The notes beneath the pieces are model-generated. The model was not told the DNA's origin, did no database searches, and was given only the letters and a program-made list of their open reading frames with translations. A DNA stretch of 64,000 bases from CAVWDU01 sp963753815 (GTDB lineage Bacteria; Pseudomonadota; Gammaproteobacteria; Pseudomonadales; Halieaceae). The stretch spans positions 310,001 to 374,000 of the forward strand of contig CAVWDU010000007.1 of assembly GCA_963753815.1 (NCBI GenBank), given 5' to 3'. The position numbers and the translations under genes were made by a program. Of the stretch, positions 35,489-43,696 are shown in pieces (within the stretch, counting starts at the first letter, position 1; each line of letters starts with the position of its first letter).

Positions 35489-36985
35489 CTAGAACGACAC
35501 ATCCCATTGCAACCGTATCCGGCTCTCGGAGGCGTCGCGCCCCACGAACCCGTCGTCGAGGGTGAGGTAGGAGTAGTCGAAGGTCAGCTTGTTGTTGTGC
35601 CCGGCGATGAACCAGTTCGCCGCCAGGGTGAACTCCTCGCGCTCGTTGTCGAACAGGCGGTTTTCCGCGTTGGGCTCTTCCACGTAGGCATAACGTACGG
35701 CCAGCTCCAGGGGGCGCGGCACTACCGGCAACAGATGGTGAAAGAAGTAACCCGCCTGGGCGTAGTACCCGGTCAGTTCATTGCTGATGCCGAGCACCCG
35801 GTCGTCGATATCCTTGCGGTGGTACTCCTGCTGTAGCGAAAGCCCGCGGTACTTGAACGCGAATTCCTGTACCCATTGCTCTATATCGTACTGGTCGTCC
35901 TCCGCCCTCCCCGGCGGCAGGAAGCCATCGAGGTTGCCGCAGCCCGCGGTGGACCAGCGGGTACAGGCGCCACGCGTGGTCGCTCCGGCGAACGCCAGGG
36001 TCCCGGTGGGTTGCTCGGTGAATTCGACATCGGTCTGGCGCATGGCCAGGTCGCGGCCGAAGAAATTCCACTGCAGGCGGCCGCTGAGCAGGTACTCCTC
36101 GCTCTCGTTGAAGGTGCCGCGGCCCTCGCCATTGTAGATACCGGCGAAGTATCGAAGGTCGGCGGGGGTACCCTCGAACAGCCTTCCGCGCAGCTGCAAG
36201 CCGACCTGGCGGTCGATAGTGAACGGCCGGTTGACGATGGAGCGCTCCACGAACTGCTGGCGCCCGGAGGAGTCGACCCGTTCCCGGTTGTAGTCGATCT
36301 TCCACTGACCCAGGCGCATCCCGATGCTGTCCCACCTGGCGATATCTATGCGCCAGTCGATCACCCGCGCACCGCCGTCGAGTTCATCGTCGTCCACGTC
36401 CCGGGTGGGTTGCAGGTCAATCTCGAAATAGTACTTGAGCCAGGGCTGGTAACCATGGCCGCCGATCTTGATCCGCAGCCGGCGCAGCTCCAGGTTGGAG
36501 TTTTCGAGGTCCTGGAAATCCTCCAGCTGACGCGGGTCGGAGCGGGTCGGGTTGGTGTAGCGGAACTGGCCACGGGACTGTAAGTTCAACTCCCAGTTTT
36601 CATCGCGGGTGGCAAACCGGAAGCCTTTATCACCGTGGCTCACTTCAACCGGCCACTGGCTGTCGAGCTCACGCTCGACCGCCTCCGAGATCGCCGCCTC
36701 CGCCTGTGGGGTCAGCCCGTAGCGGCCCAGGTCCTCCACCTCGACGGGAGTTGCTGTGGCCTCGGGCGGTTCCGCGCCGGCGGCGGGCGCCAGGATATCC
36801 GCGCTGGTCAGCGATTCCTTGTCGAGCAGGCGCTCGTACTGGGGCCGCGTGATCACACCGTTTTCCAGCAAGACGTCCAGCAGGGCTTTGTCGGCAGCCT
36901 GCGAGGAAGACAGCGGTACGACGAGCAATGCACCCATTGTTACAGCGAAAGCCAGACCACTTGCAGGCCCGCGGGGTGAAAACAT
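35489..36985 (-). CDS. OprO/OprP-like phosphate-selective porin
   Basis: 498 residues from ATG 36985 (GGAG 7 bp upstream; the ATG at 36988 is an alternative). Signal peptide about 7-30 (LAFAVTMGALLVVPLSSSQA) with mature start at AADKALLD. Then a coiled region (ENGVITRPQYERLLD), and a 16-strand barrel including FRFATRDENWELNLQSRGQFRY and IKIGGHGYQPWLKYYFEIDL, typical of the OprO/OprP family. It ends with a Phe-terminated strand (IRLQWDVSF). Possibly transports phosphate or polyanions. Its cysteine-bearing loop (CTRWSTAGCGN) may form a disulfide. Confidence 0.85.
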   Translation of the reverse strand: MFSPRGPASGLAFAVTMGALLVVPLSSSQAADKALLDVLLENGVITRPQYERLLDKESLTSADILAPAAGAEPPEATATPVEVEDLGRYGLTPQAEAAISEAVERELDSQWPVEVSHGDKGFRFATRDENWELNLQSRGQFRYTNPTRSDPRQLEDFQDLENSNLELRRLRIKIGGHGYQPWLKYYFEIDLQPTRDVDDDELDGGARVIDWRIDIARWDSIGMRLGQWKIDYNRERVDSSGRQQFVERSIVNRPFTIDRQVGLQLRGRLFEGTPADLRYFAGIYNGEGRGTFNESEEYLLSGRLQWNFFGRDLAMRQTDVEFTEQPTGTLAFAGATTRGACTRWSTAGCGNLDGFLPPGRAEDDQYDIEQWVQEFAFKYRGLSLQQEYHRKDIDDRVLGISNELTGYYAQAGYFFHHLLPVVPRPLELAVRYAYVEEPNAENRLFDNEREEFTLAANWFIAGHNNKLTFDYSYLTLDDGFVGRDASESRIRLQWDVSF

Positions 36986-37226
36986 CATCGTTCTCCGGGC
37001 TCGATTATGCGAATTGTTGGCAGGGGCGGGAGCGATGCTGAAACCGGGCGACGCTACAGGTTTTGTTATAGCCAGCGCGGGTAAGGAAGACGCCCCGTCT
37101 CGACCCCAGCCGGATTCTACACCGCGACCGTGGGATGTCACCATGCCGACGCATCATCCAGCTCAAGACCGGTCCCGAAACGCTCGGCGGCGAGACGGCG
37201 CCCCGCGCCACTTCAGGCCGCTCGCT

Positions 37227-38243
37227 TCAGGCAGCCGCCCCGCCGCGCAGGGCAGGCAGCACCTTGTCGGCGATGTATTGCAGGCGGCGCGAGCCCGACT
37301 CGATCGATTCGCCGGGAAATTGCGCCCAGAAATGGATATCGGCAATCATCGGGTAATCGGTCACCAGCTTGCGCAGCTCGCTGATCGCGGTGTCGGCGTC
37401 CCAGAGTTCGTACAGGCCGTTGTCTATCGCCGCCTTGGCGTTGTCGTAAAGCGGGGTCTCGCCCGGCGGGCCGAAGGCGCCCCACCTGATGTACTCGTTG
37501 GCCTGGTAGAGGATGTGCTCGCCGATTCTGGCGGCCTCGGCTTCCGGGTCCTCGGCGATGATCGCCCAGCAGCCGAGAATGATTTTGCCATCGGATGCCT
37601 TTTTACCCTCGGCTTCCAGCGCCTCGCAGTAGAGGTCCATGCCCAGCCCACCGGTCGACAAAAACCCGTCCGCCACCCGCGCCGCCCGCGCCACTGCCGG
37701 GGGGGCCATGCCGCCCAGCAGCACGTGCGGGGGTCGCTTGGGAACCGGCGTGATACGCAGGTCGCCCACCTCAAAGCGCTTGCCGCTGAAGCTTACCGGC
37801 TCACCCGACCAGGCCCGGCGCAGGATCTCGATGCCTTCTTCCACCAGGCTGGGCCGGTGTGAAAGCTTGCGCCCGAACTGGTCAAACTCCAGCTGGCGGT
37901 AGCCGATGCCGACGCCGAGGTCGAAGCGGCCGCCGGTCGCTATGGCGAGCGTGGCGGCATCCTCTGCGACCCGCACCGGGTCATGCAGCGGCAGCAGCAT
38001 CAGGTTGGTGCCGACCCGCATCCGCCGGGTGCGGGCGCCGATGGCCGCGGCCAGAACCAGCGGTGATGGCGTATAACCGTCGTCACAAAAATGGTGCTCA
38101 GTGAGCCAGACCGAGTCGAAGCCCTGCTCCTCGGCCGCGGCGATCTGCGCCAGCGAATCAGTGTAGAACTGCTCGAAATCCCGGCCCGCCGCGGGCGGGT
38201 TGCGAAAGTCGTACCACAAGCCGTAATTTACCGTGTTTGTCAT
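37227..38243 (-). CDS. LLM class flavin-dependent oxidoreductase
   Basis: 338 residues of the luciferase-like TIM barrel. Diagnostics are WLTEHHFCDDGYTPSPLVLAA (residues 46-66), RVGTNLMLLPLHDPVRVAEDAA (about 76-97) and GRFDLGVGIGYRQLEFD (about 105-121). These are FMN- or F420-dependent monooxygenases; here F420 is possible but FMN is more likely in proteobacteria. It is the last gene of an operon downstream of an alpha/beta hydrolase (96-bp gap), where it may oxidise an intermediate. Confidence 0.85.
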   Translation of the reverse strand: MTNTVNYGLWYDFRNPPAAGRDFEQFYTDSLAQIAAAEEQGFDSVWLTEHHFCDDGYTPSPLVLAAAIGARTRRMRVGTNLMLLPLHDPVRVAEDAATLAIATGGRFDLGVGIGYRQLEFDQFGRKLSHRPSLVEEGIEILRRAWSGEPVSFSGKRFEVGDLRITPVPKRPPHVLLGGMAPPAVARAARVADGFLSTGGLGMDLYCEALEAEGKKASDGKIILGCWAIIAEDPEAEAARIGEHILYQANEYIRWGAFGPPGETPLYDNAKAAIDNGLYELWDADTAISELRKLVTDYPMIADIHFWAQFPGESIESGSRRLQYIADKVLPALRGGAAA

Positions 38244-38339
38244 GACTGAAATCCTTGTTGATTATTCCGTTGCGGGGTCAGGCCTGTCGCGGGCAGGTAC
38301 GGCGCAGCCGCTACCACGAACCCGGCTCGTGGCGCCCTC

Positions 38340-39152
38340 TCAGCCGTCACCCAGCGCCGCGATAAAGGCCACCAGGTCGGCATTGTATTGCTCGGTTACC
38401 TCGATGAAGGGTGCGTGCCCGACGCCTTCGTACTCGATCACCCGCGCCCCGGCGCAGTGCTCTCCCACCCAACGCGTGATATCGGGGCTGACGAACCCGT
38501 CCTCGCTGCCGGTGAACGCCAGAATCGGCATACCCAGGCCCTGCAGGGTCTCACGCTGGTCCACACCCGCCAGTTCCCCCAGGGTTGCGATCGACCGCGG
38601 CGAGGCCTCGCAGAAGATCCGCCACATCCAGTCGACCAGGTGCTGGCCCACATCGCGTGCGCACACCGCAGCCGCAACGTCGGCCAGCACGGCGATGCGG
38701 TTACCGGTGAGCCCGGCGACCGTGGCCGCGAGGTCGGCGTCGGTGCCCCCACAGGCCATCCCGGGCTTCTGCGTGTAGATCGGTGACGCCCCCCCGGTCA
38801 GTACCAGCGCCCGGCAGCGCTCGCCCAGTGCCGATGCGGCATCAGTGGCGACCGCGCCACCGAGGGACCAGCCGTTGAGGACCACCGCCGACAGCCCCAG
38901 CGATTCCACCAGCGCGACGACATCCGCCGCGATCGCGGTGATACTCATGTCGGCGAAGTCCATATCCGAACCGCCACAGCCGCGGTGATCGATCAGCACC
39001 ACCCGCTGGCCGGCGGCGAGCAGCGCGGGCAGGACGTTGTCCCAGGTCCGACAGCTCATGCCCCAGCCGTGGATCAATACCACCGCTGTATCGCCCTCAC
39101 CATGGGACTCGTAGTACACCCGCTGTCCCTTCTCGCGTTGAAGATATGCCAT
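38340..39152 (-). CDS. Alpha/beta hydrolase
   Basis: 270 residues. HGWGMS is the oxyanion motif at residues 29-34. The nucleophile is in NGWSLGGAVA (about 93), the acid is likely the Asp of TGSEDGFVSPD and His is in EGVGHAPFIE (about 245). It resembles esterases and meta-cleavage product hydrolases. It lies 5 bp after the tetR stop in the same operon and may release acids or remove CoA. Confidence 0.85.
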   Translation of the reverse strand: MAYLQREKGQRVYYESHGEGDTAVVLIHGWGMSCRTWDNVLPALLAAGQRVVLIDHRGCGGSDMDFADMSITAIAADVVALVESLGLSAVVLNGWSLGGAVATDAASALGERCRALVLTGGASPIYTQKPGMACGGTDADLAATVAGLTGNRIAVLADVAAAVCARDVGQHLVDWMWRIFCEASPRSIATLGELAGVDQRETLQGLGMPILAFTGSEDGFVSPDITRWVGEHCAGARVIEYEGVGHAPFIEVTEQYNADLVAFIAALGDG

Positions 39153-39157
39153 GAGTT

Positions 39158-39841
39158 TCAGTTCCTCTTTGTCAGCGCCCGCTCAATCGTCATTTCGTAG
39201 TGGGAAAACAGTGCATCCAGGTCCAGGCCGTCGGCGTTCACCAGCCACTGGTACACCAGGCCGAACACGAAGGCGCAGTACTGCACGGCAAACTGTTCGG
39301 CGTCGATGTCGGGATCAATCTCACCGCTGTCGATGCCGGCCTGGATCCAGCGCGTGGCGTCCTCGCGGTAGACGCGGTGGTGGGCGGCGAGCTTCTCCCG
39401 CATACCGGACTCCTGGCCCAGCGATTCGTACCAGAGCACGTACATGGCCCGCATGTAACCCGATTCCTCGCCCAGGAAATCGCGCAGTGATCGCGCCGCC
39501 GCCTTGATCGCGGCAAGCCCGGTCTTATCCTCGACGTACCCTTTCAGGTGATTTTTCCAGCGACCATCGAAACGGGTGAAGAGCTGGTCCATGAAGCCGT
39601 CTTTGGACCCGAAGCGCGAGTGGGCCAGGCCCCGGCTGTAACCGGCCCGCTCGCCGATGTCCTTGAGCGTGGTTTTCTGGGTGCCGCGCTCGTTGATCAG
39701 CTCAATCGCCGCATTGAACATCCGCGCGTCTGACAGCGCGGTGCGTTCCGCCTGTGTGCGGCGGCCCTTGCCACGCCCGCTGTCGTGGTCGTCCTGCGCG
39801 CTCTCCGCCGTGTCCATGGTGGATGCACCGGGCTGTTCCAT
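39158..39841 (-). CDS. TetR family transcriptional regulator (regulon 1)
   Basis: 227 residues from ATG 39841 with AGGAG 10 bp upstream. The N-terminal 35 residues are polar. The TetR helix-turn-helix is TTLKDIGERAGYSRGLAHSRFGSKDGF at about residues 58-84. The ligand-binding helices that follow are hydrophobic. It sits inside the SDR/kinase/ligase/hydrolase/LLM operon, so it probably controls the divergent promoter at 43.45-43.6 kb, where two palindromes are found. Acyl-CoA ligands are typical for such regulators, which is an inference here. Confidence 0.8.
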   Translation of the reverse strand: MEQPGASTMDTAESAQDDHDSGRGKGRRTQAERTALSDARMFNAAIELINERGTQKTTLKDIGERAGYSRGLAHSRFGSKDGFMDQLFTRFDGRWKNHLKGYVEDKTGLAAIKAAARSLRDFLGEESGYMRAMYVLWYESLGQESGMREKLAAHHRVYREDATRWIQAGIDSGEIDPDIDAEQFAVQYCAFVFGLVYQWLVNADGLDLDALFSHYEMTIERALTKRN

Positions 39842-39949
39842 CACCGTGTCTCTCCTCTCGCTGGCTGTTCGTTTCGGCATGGCCTACCTCGCGCTAACGT
39901 GCTCTCCGGTTTCATGCGCCGCCGGCCGGCCAGGCCAATGTCACCCGTA

Positions 39950-41569
39950 CTACTTGACGTAGTCGATGACGATATCCCCGGCCTCCCGCGCCGCCCGCAG
40001 GCGTTTCTTGTCGATCTTGCCAACACTGGTCTTGGGTATCTGCGCCGGGAAGCTCCAGTACTCGGGCACCCAGAAGCCGGCCACCCGGTCGCGGAGAAAT
40101 TCCCGCAGCTGTTCGGCGGTGAGTGACTCGTCCTCGCGAACGACAACGGCCAGCGGGCGTTCCTGCCAGCGCTCGTCGTCGGTTGCGATCACCGCCGCCT
40201 CGGCGACACCGGGATGGGCCAGCAGGGTATTCTCCAGGTCGACCGACGAAATCCATTCGCCACCCGACTTGATCACGTCTTTGCTGCGGTCGGTCAACTG
40301 CACGAAGCCGCGACTGTCGATATGGCCGACATCCCCGGTGCGCAGCCACCCGTCCTCGGACAGGGTGTCCGCATCGTCCAGGTCGTGGTAACCGGCAGTG
40401 ATCCAGGGGCCGCGCAACTGCAGCTCACCGACGCTCTCACCGTCGTGAGGCAGCTCCCGGCCCGATTCATCCACCACTCGCACCGCCACACCCGGCACCG
40501 GTCGACCGCTCTTGGCCCGCCAGCAGGTCTCGCTGGCGCCGGGCTCCCGCGGCGGATGGGACAGCGCGCACAGGGGACTGGTCTCGGTCATGCCCCAGCC
40601 CTGCAGTACCGGCACGCCCCAGCGCTCGCGCGCGGCGTCGATCATGGCCGGGGCCACGGCCGAGCCGCCCGACACCAGCATTCTGAAACTGGTCATGTCG
40701 ACGCTGCCCTCCTGCGCTCCGCGCAGCAGGTCGCCCAGGAGCGTGGGCACCATGGCGGTAAAGGTCGGTCGTTCGCTGTTGATCAGCCCCTTGATGTGGT
40801 CCGGCTGCAGGTAGGGTCCGGGCATGATGATATCGCTGCCACTCATCCAGCCGCTGTAGGGCAGGCCCCAGGCGTTGGCGTGAAACATCGGCGGTAACAG
40901 CAGGATGCGGTCGCGCTCGCAGATACCGAAGGTATCGGTAGCACGCGATGCCAGGGAGTGAACGAACGTGGTCTTGTGACTGTACACCACGCCCTTGGGG
41001 TTGCCGGTGGTGCCGCTGGTATAGCACACGGCCGCGGCGGTTTCCTCGGTGAGTTCGGGCCAGTCGAAGGTGCCGGGCTGCGAGGCGAGTGCGGCCTCGT
41101 ACCCGGTAACCGCCGGCCCCGGCAACGCCCGTTCGGCTTCACCCACCAGCAGTATGTGCCGCACCGTGCGCAGGTTTTCCACGACCGGCGCGAACAGCTC
41201 GGCCAGCCGGGCATCGAGGATGACGACCTTGTTCTCCGCATGGTTGATCACCCACGCCACCTGCTCGGCGGAGAGACGCACGTTCACCGTGTGCATGATG
41301 GCGCCCATGGACGGTATCGCCAGGTAGGCGGCCATGTGGGCCTCGCTGTTCCAGCTGAACGTCGCCACCCGATCACCCGGGCGCACGCCCAGTTCACGCA
41401 GAGCCCCCGCCAACCGGGCAGCCCGGGCCGCGACCTCGGCATAGGACACGTTCTGCACCTGCTCACCGTCATAGGTCGCAATGACGCTTTCGGGAAACAT
41501 CGCCTCGCCGTGCGCCATCAGCATGCGCACAGTCATTGGCAAGTGCATCATCGTCGTCTGCATGTCCAT
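39950..41569 (-). CDS. Acyl-CoA ligase (AMP-binding), 4-hydroxyacid module
   Basis: 539 residues from ATG 41569. The ATP-binding P-loop is YTSGTTGNPKG (about 178), then GWGMTETSP (about 325) and TGDVGHID (about 410); the catalytic Lys is in TSVGKIDKKRLR (about 520). The N-terminus MDMQTTMM is common in fatty-acyl-CoA ligases of this group. It activates an acid as its CoA thioester. It is preceded by the phosphotransferase gene (94-bp gap) and followed by tetR. A longer frame up to 41788 reads unlike the family. Confidence 0.87.
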   Translation of the reverse strand: MDMQTTMMHLPMTVRMLMAHGEAMFPESVIATYDGEQVQNVSYAEVAARAARLAGALRELGVRPGDRVATFSWNSEAHMAAYLAIPSMGAIMHTVNVRLSAEQVAWVINHAENKVVILDARLAELFAPVVENLRTVRHILLVGEAERALPGPAVTGYEAALASQPGTFDWPELTEETAAAVCYTSGTTGNPKGVVYSHKTTFVHSLASRATDTFGICERDRILLLPPMFHANAWGLPYSGWMSGSDIIMPGPYLQPDHIKGLINSERPTFTAMVPTLLGDLLRGAQEGSVDMTSFRMLVSGGSAVAPAMIDAARERWGVPVLQGWGMTETSPLCALSHPPREPGASETCWRAKSGRPVPGVAVRVVDESGRELPHDGESVGELQLRGPWITAGYHDLDDADTLSEDGWLRTGDVGHIDSRGFVQLTDRSKDVIKSGGEWISSVDLENTLLAHPGVAEAAVIATDDERWQERPLAVVVREDESLTAEQLREFLRDRVAGFWVPEYWSFPAQIPKTSVGKIDKKRLRAAREAGDIVIDYVK

Positions 41570-41663
41570 CGGTCGCGCCCTGCCTGCCTCCGTCATCGTT
41601 GGCCACTGTGTCGGTAGCGGTCCTGCCTGGCCGCCCGGCCATGCTTGCCGCGCTGTCGTTGCC

Positions 41664-42698
41664 CTACCACTCGCCCCGCGCAGCCATACCTGCCTCCTCC
41701 AGCAGGGCGGGCACGTCGTACTCGAGTCCCCGGGCGTAGGCCGTGTCCACCTTGCCCGCCCGATACAGGCAGTAAGCCCCCTCGACAATGGCAGCCAGGC
41801 GCCAGAACGCGAAACACAGGTAGAAGTCGAGGTTTTCCATCGGCAGCCCGGAGCGCTGCTGCCAGCGCTCTGCCAGTACGCGCCGGCTGACCACTCCCTC
41901 GCGACGGGACACCGCCTGTACGTGGGCGAAGCCCGGGGGGTCGACGGCCCGCGGGCCCCAGAACATCAGGAACAGCGCGAGGTCAGCCAGCGGGTCGCCG
42001 ATGGTCGCAAGCTCCCAGTCGATCACCGCCTTCAGCCCCGGTTCTTGCGGGTCCGAGAGCGTATTGTCGAGATGGTAATCCCCGTGAGTCAGCCCCACGG
42101 AGCCGTCGCCAGGAAGGCGGGACAACAGCCACTCCGCGAGCTCTTCCAGCAGGGGCAACTGCCGCGTCTGCGTGGCCTGCCGGGTATCGCGCCAGCGCTC
42201 CACCTGGCGGCGAAGAAAGCCGTCGGGATTGCCGAAGTCCGCCAGTCCCAGTTCGCGCCAGGGCAGGGTATGAATCACCGCCAGCTCGTCCACCAGCGCC
42301 TCGCCCAACGCGTTCACACTCGCGGCACTGTCGGGATAGGCGTCGGGGAGCTGATCGGTGATCGCCACACCGTCGACATGTGCAACCAGCATGAAGGGAC
42401 GCCCGATGACATCGGTGTCCGGGCACCAGGCCACCAGCTCGGGCACCCTGGCGCGACCGCGCAGGGCCTCCAGCACCCGGGCTTCCCGCTCGATGCCCCG
42501 GTGCGCCCTGGCCGACACCGCCGCCGCAGGGGGTGTACGCAAAACCAGAGGCCCTGCGTCGCTATCCAGCCTCAGGGTAAGGTTGGCATTGCCGCCGCTC
42601 AGCGACGCACCGATGCGGACATCCGTGCGCCCGGTCTGCGACTCGACCCAGGCGCAGAGCGCGCTACCGCTCGCCGCATCCAGCGCCGACGCGCTCAT
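41664..42698 (-). CDS. Aminoglycoside-phosphotransferase-fold kinase (ACAD10/11- or LvaA-like)
   Basis: 344 residues with the family marks LTHGDYHLDN (HGD-x4-N, catalytic Asp about 195) and VIDWELATIGDPLADLA (DxD-like metal-binding motif with D-W-E, about 215-231). In ACAD10/11 and the Pseudomonas Lva pathway, such kinases phosphorylate 4-hydroxyacyl-CoA so that the adjacent acyl-CoA dehydrogenase-like protein can eliminate it. Its stop is near the ligase start; the start overlaps the SDR stop by 4 bp (ATGA). This context supports 4-hydroxyacyl-CoA as substrate, but the evidence is indirect. Confidence 0.8.
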   Translation of the reverse strand: MSASALDAASGSALCAWVESQTGRTDVRIGASLSGGNANLTLRLDSDAGPLVLRTPPAAAVSARAHRGIEREARVLEALRGRARVPELVAWCPDTDVIGRPFMLVAHVDGVAITDQLPDAYPDSAASVNALGEALVDELAVIHTLPWRELGLADFGNPDGFLRRQVERWRDTRQATQTRQLPLLEELAEWLLSRLPGDGSVGLTHGDYHLDNTLSDPQEPGLKAVIDWELATIGDPLADLALFLMFWGPRAVDPPGFAHVQAVSRREGVVSRRVLAERWQQRSGLPMENLDFYLCFAFWRLAAIVEGAYCLYRAGKVDTAYARGLEYDVPALLEEAGMAARGEW

Positions 42699-43432
42699 CC
42701 GGGGACCCCGAAGCTGCTCAGCAGCCCGCCGTCCACCGGCACGAACGCGCCGGTCATGTAACTCGCCTGCCCGACCCAGGAGATCACTTCGGCAATCTCG
42801 GCGGCCTCACCGTAACGCGCAAGGGGGATGGTGCTGCGCAGGGCTTCCCGGGCCTTGTCTGTCAGGCCGCTGGTCATTTCCGTCAGTACCAGCCCGGGAA
42901 TCACCAGGTTGACCGTGATCCCCCGGGGCGCGAGTTCGATCGCCAGCGCGCGCGTCAAGCCCGCGAGACCGGCCTTGGACGCGGCATAGGCGCTGTCACC
43001 GGGAAAGCCGCGAAAACCGACCACGGCACCCACATTGACAATGGCGGCGCCCTGTTGAAGGTGAGGGTCTGCAGCGCGAATGGTGTGCAGGGCACCGCTC
43101 AGGTTGGTGTCGAGGACCTGCTGCCAGTCGTCGACAGCCAGTCGGCCGACGCGCCCGCCACGGTGACACCCGGCATTGTTGACCACCACGTCGATCCGAC
43201 CCCAGGCTGCGGTAACACGGTCCATGACCGCGACCATGCTGTCCGGGTCGCTGACATCGCCACGGCAGGCGAGACAACGCTCGCCCAGGCTGTCGGCGAT
43301 GGCGTCGACTGCCTCACCCCGTGCGACAACGGCCACGCGATCACCGGCAGCGACAATCCGCTCGGCGACTGCACGCCCGATACCCCGCGAGGCACCGGTT
43401 ACCACCCATACCCGCTCCTGCAACGCGTTCAC
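42695..43432 (-). CDS. Short-chain dehydrogenase (LvaD-like position)
   Basis: 245 residues starting at GTG 43432, 17 bp from the operator. TGASRGIG (about 12-19), NNAG (about 83), and catalytic Y-x3-K in YAASKAG (about 145) are clear. VDGG at the C-terminus (PVDGGLLSS) marks a classical FabG-type SDR. It may oxidise or reduce the 3-hydroxyacyl group in the kinase/ligase pathway, as LvaD does. It is the first gene of the TetR-containing operon. Confidence 0.85.
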   Translation of the reverse strand: MNALQERVWVVTGASRGIGRAVAERIVAAGDRVAVVARGEAVDAIADSLGERCLACRGDVSDPDSMVAVMDRVTAAWGRIDVVVNNAGCHRGGRVGRLAVDDWQQVLDTNLSGALHTIRAADPHLQQGAAIVNVGAVVGFRGFPGDSAYAASKAGLAGLTRALAIELAPRGITVNLVIPGLVLTEMTSGLTDKAREALRSTIPLARYGEAAEIAEVISWVGQASYMTGAFVPVDGGLLSSFGVPG

Positions 43433-43448
43433 ACCCCGGATAATTTTG

Positions 43449-43465
43449 TTGTTTGCGTCCAACAA
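43449..43465. promoter_or_regulatory. TetR-type operator, copy 1 (SDR promoter)
   Basis: The 17-bp site TTGTTTGCGTCCAACAA is an inverted repeat of TTGTT / AACAA with G and C at matching inner positions. It lies immediately downstream of the SDR operon's -10 box. It differs from copy 2 at only one base, which is strong evidence of a shared regulator. Confidence 0.72.
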
Positions 43466-43492
43466 GATTAAACCAGCGACCGCTCTTGTCAA
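43465..43492 (-). promoter_or_regulatory. Sigma-70 promoter for the SDR operon
   Basis: On the reverse strand, TTGACA (43487-43492) is separated by 16 bp from TAATCT (43465-43470). The operator copy 1 begins right after the -10 box, so a bound repressor would block initiation. The consensus-like -35 supports a strong promoter when derepressed. Confidence 0.6.
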
Positions 43493-43560
43493 GCACAATG
43501 GACTGCCGAGACCACCCGACTGCGCGCTCTGAGCAGCACCGGTCGTGGGAAAAAAACCAT

Positions 43561-43590
43561 TTGCTTGTTTGCGTCTAACAAGCCTATATT
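43561..43590 (+). promoter_or_regulatory. Promoter and TetR-type operator, copy 2 (acyl-CoA dehydrogenase gene)
   Basis: TTGTTTGCGTCTAACAA at 43565-43581 is the second operator. It lies between a TTGCTT (-35, 43561-43566) and a TATATT (-10, 43585-43590), 18 bp apart. Binding would occlude the promoter of the acyl-CoA dehydrogenase operon. The start codon is 107 bp downstream of the -10 box, leaving a long leader with no other recognised element. Confidence 0.65.
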
Positions 43591-43696
43591 TATTCAAACG
43601 GCGACGCTATACCAGCCGCTGGACGGGGGAGACAGTAAATCGCGCACTCCCGGACAGCGCGGTGTTGCTCAATCGATTATTCAGGGAGAGACACGA

